Assembly: GCA_002314635.1 (NCBI GenBank)
Contig: DCGQ01000030.1
Span: forward strand, 11,701-26,377
Reading direction: 5' to 3'
DNA: 14,677 bases
From: Clostridiales bacterium UBA1774
Lineage (GTDB): Bacteria; Bacillota; Clostridia; Oscillospirales; Oscillospiraceae
The notes beneath the pieces were generated by a model that did no database searches, was not told where the DNA came from, and was given only the letters and a program-made list of their open reading frames with translations. Below are positions 13,947-14,677 of this stretch, piece after piece. Every line of letters begins with the position of its first letter. Within the stretch, counting starts at the first letter, position 1. The translations under genes and the position numbers were made by a program.

Positions 13947-14677
13947 TCAATATCTCTTGAGCCGATAACCCTTGGCGTAGTTGCAGCGGCCCACGAAGAA
14001 CTCCTCGTCGTTCTCACGGGGGTTGAAGCCCATGGCGCGAAGGCCGTCCTTGGTGCGCTGGCGTGTGAAGTCATAGAGTCTCCGCGCAGGCTGACGGCAG
14101 AGACCGCCGTTGCCGCCCAGACACCACATGGCGTATTTGGTTTCCACAGGGCCTACCCGGCCCGTTTCCAGATAATCGCCCATGCTGCCGCCTTCCGCCG
14201 CACCCGGATTGTCCTTCCAGTACTGCTGATAGGCCTCCTCAATTTTGCCGTCCCGGATCAGATGGAACAGCCTGACGCTGCGCTGATCCTCCGGCGTCTG
14301 CATATTGTAGAAGGGGCCTGCGCCTGCCCACTGCTGGTTGAAGAACGGGATCGTGGTGAACCAGGATTCCGGCATCGGATCCGAGACAAGGATCTGTTCG
14401 CCGACCCTGCGGAAAGCATATTCGATGGTGGAAAGCGTGGTGCCGCCGGCAAACTTCATTGCGGTCACGTTGGGAATCTCCGCAAACCGGGGCAGCATCT
14501 CCATGGGCCAGCCGGTGGGGTGGAAGCGCTTCACTCTCAGTCTGCCGGGGTAGAAGTTGATGGCCAGATTTGTGGAATCCGCCATGTATTTGTAGTTGCG
14601 GTACAGCTCCTCCGGGTCAAGGGGGTCATAGGCGATGGGGTGGCCCAGCATAGCCATGGTGCCGCCGGTTTCCTCGT
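13947..14677 (-). CDS. DapA/NanA-superfamily aldolase or lyase (dihydrodipicolinate synthase family), 5' part missing
   Basis: About 243 C-terminal codons; the frame is open to the right window edge (EETGGTMAMLGHP...), so the true start is outside. The segment LPRFAEIPNVTAMKFAGG corresponds to the Schiff-base region of class I aldolases of this family (as in ...AEIPNIVGIKEASG), with the catalytic lysine encoded at 14456-14454. LAINFYPGR corresponds to the active-site loop usually read as YNVPGR; here Asn stands where the catalytic Tyr normally is, and a Tyr sits two places later. The family forms TIM-barrel tetramers that cleave or condense pyruvate with an aldehyde; which substrate is used cannot be told, and a role in lysine synthesis should not be assumed. 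An additional C-terminal tail of about 60 residues (from about GPVETKYAMWC to the end) carries several Arg and Gly. Cytoplasmic. The Nudix gene converges on it. Confidence 0.75.
   Translation of the reverse strand, partial: EETGGTMAMLGHPIAYDPLDPEELYRNYKYMADSTNLAINFYPGRLRVKRFHPTGWPMEMLPRFAEIPNVTAMKFAGGTTLSTIEYAFRRVGEQILVSDPMPESWFTTIPFFNQQWAGAGPFYNMQTPEDQRSVRLFHLIRDGKIEEAYQQYWKDNPGAAEGGSMGDYLETGRVGPVETKYAMWCLGGNGGLCRQPARRLYDFTRQRTKDGLRAMGFNPRENDEEFFVGRCNYAKGYRLKRY

Overview
The window looks like a piece of chromosome from a gut-type Clostridia bacterium (Firmicutes, possibly Oscillospiraceae or Lachnospiraceae). The grounds are AAGGAG-type ribosome binding sites, TTGACA/TATAAT promoters, a Gram-positive style lipoprotein substrate-binding protein with a Gly/Ser/Thr linker, a 7TM-PAS sensor, and mid-range GC. 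The assignment is inference from style; no taxonomic marker gene is present. No tRNA, rRNA, CRISPR array, transposase or integrase was seen.

Layout, left to right. (1) 1-870, minus: the N-terminal 290 residues of a membrane sensor (seven-helix N-terminal region, then the start of a PAS-like domain), running off the left edge. (2) 871-1408: a gene-poor stretch with a possible operator, a possible gene remnant, and a strong promoter plus a leader hairpin. (3) 1409-3238, plus: an extracellular substrate-binding lipoprotein of the LipO/YtcQ type with no permease or ATPase genes downstream. (4) 3239-3574: terminator, a 15-bp hairpin with tandem repeats, and a promoter. (5) 3575-10924, plus: one 2449-residue intracellular protein of unknown function, built from three clear repeats of about 300 residues and two divergent copies of the repeat core, joined by charged low-complexity linkers. 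(6) 10925-11118: a crowded convergent intergenic region with terminator hairpins for both strands and a 34-nt structure that matches domain V of a group II intron, followed by a domain VI-like stem; this looks like the 3' end of a decayed intron. (7) 11119-12996, minus: a calcineurin-like metallophosphoesterase with an unfamiliar C-terminal half. (8) 12997-13337: divergent promoters and a structured leader. (9) 13338-13853, plus: a Nudix hydrolase. (10) 13895-13938: bidirectional terminator. (11) 13947-14677, minus: the C-terminal part of a DapA/NanA-superfamily aldolase or lyase, cut by the right edge.

The genes appear to be independent transcription units: nearly every one has its own promoter, terminator or both, and adjacent genes change strand or are separated by terminators. 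I see no operon. The sensor and the binding protein are divergent neighbours and might be linked (sensing and ligand capture), but nothing in the sequence proves it. The best candidate for something undescribed is the giant repeat protein. The second is the intron-like RNA remnant placed directly behind a terminator hairpin at the end of that gene.
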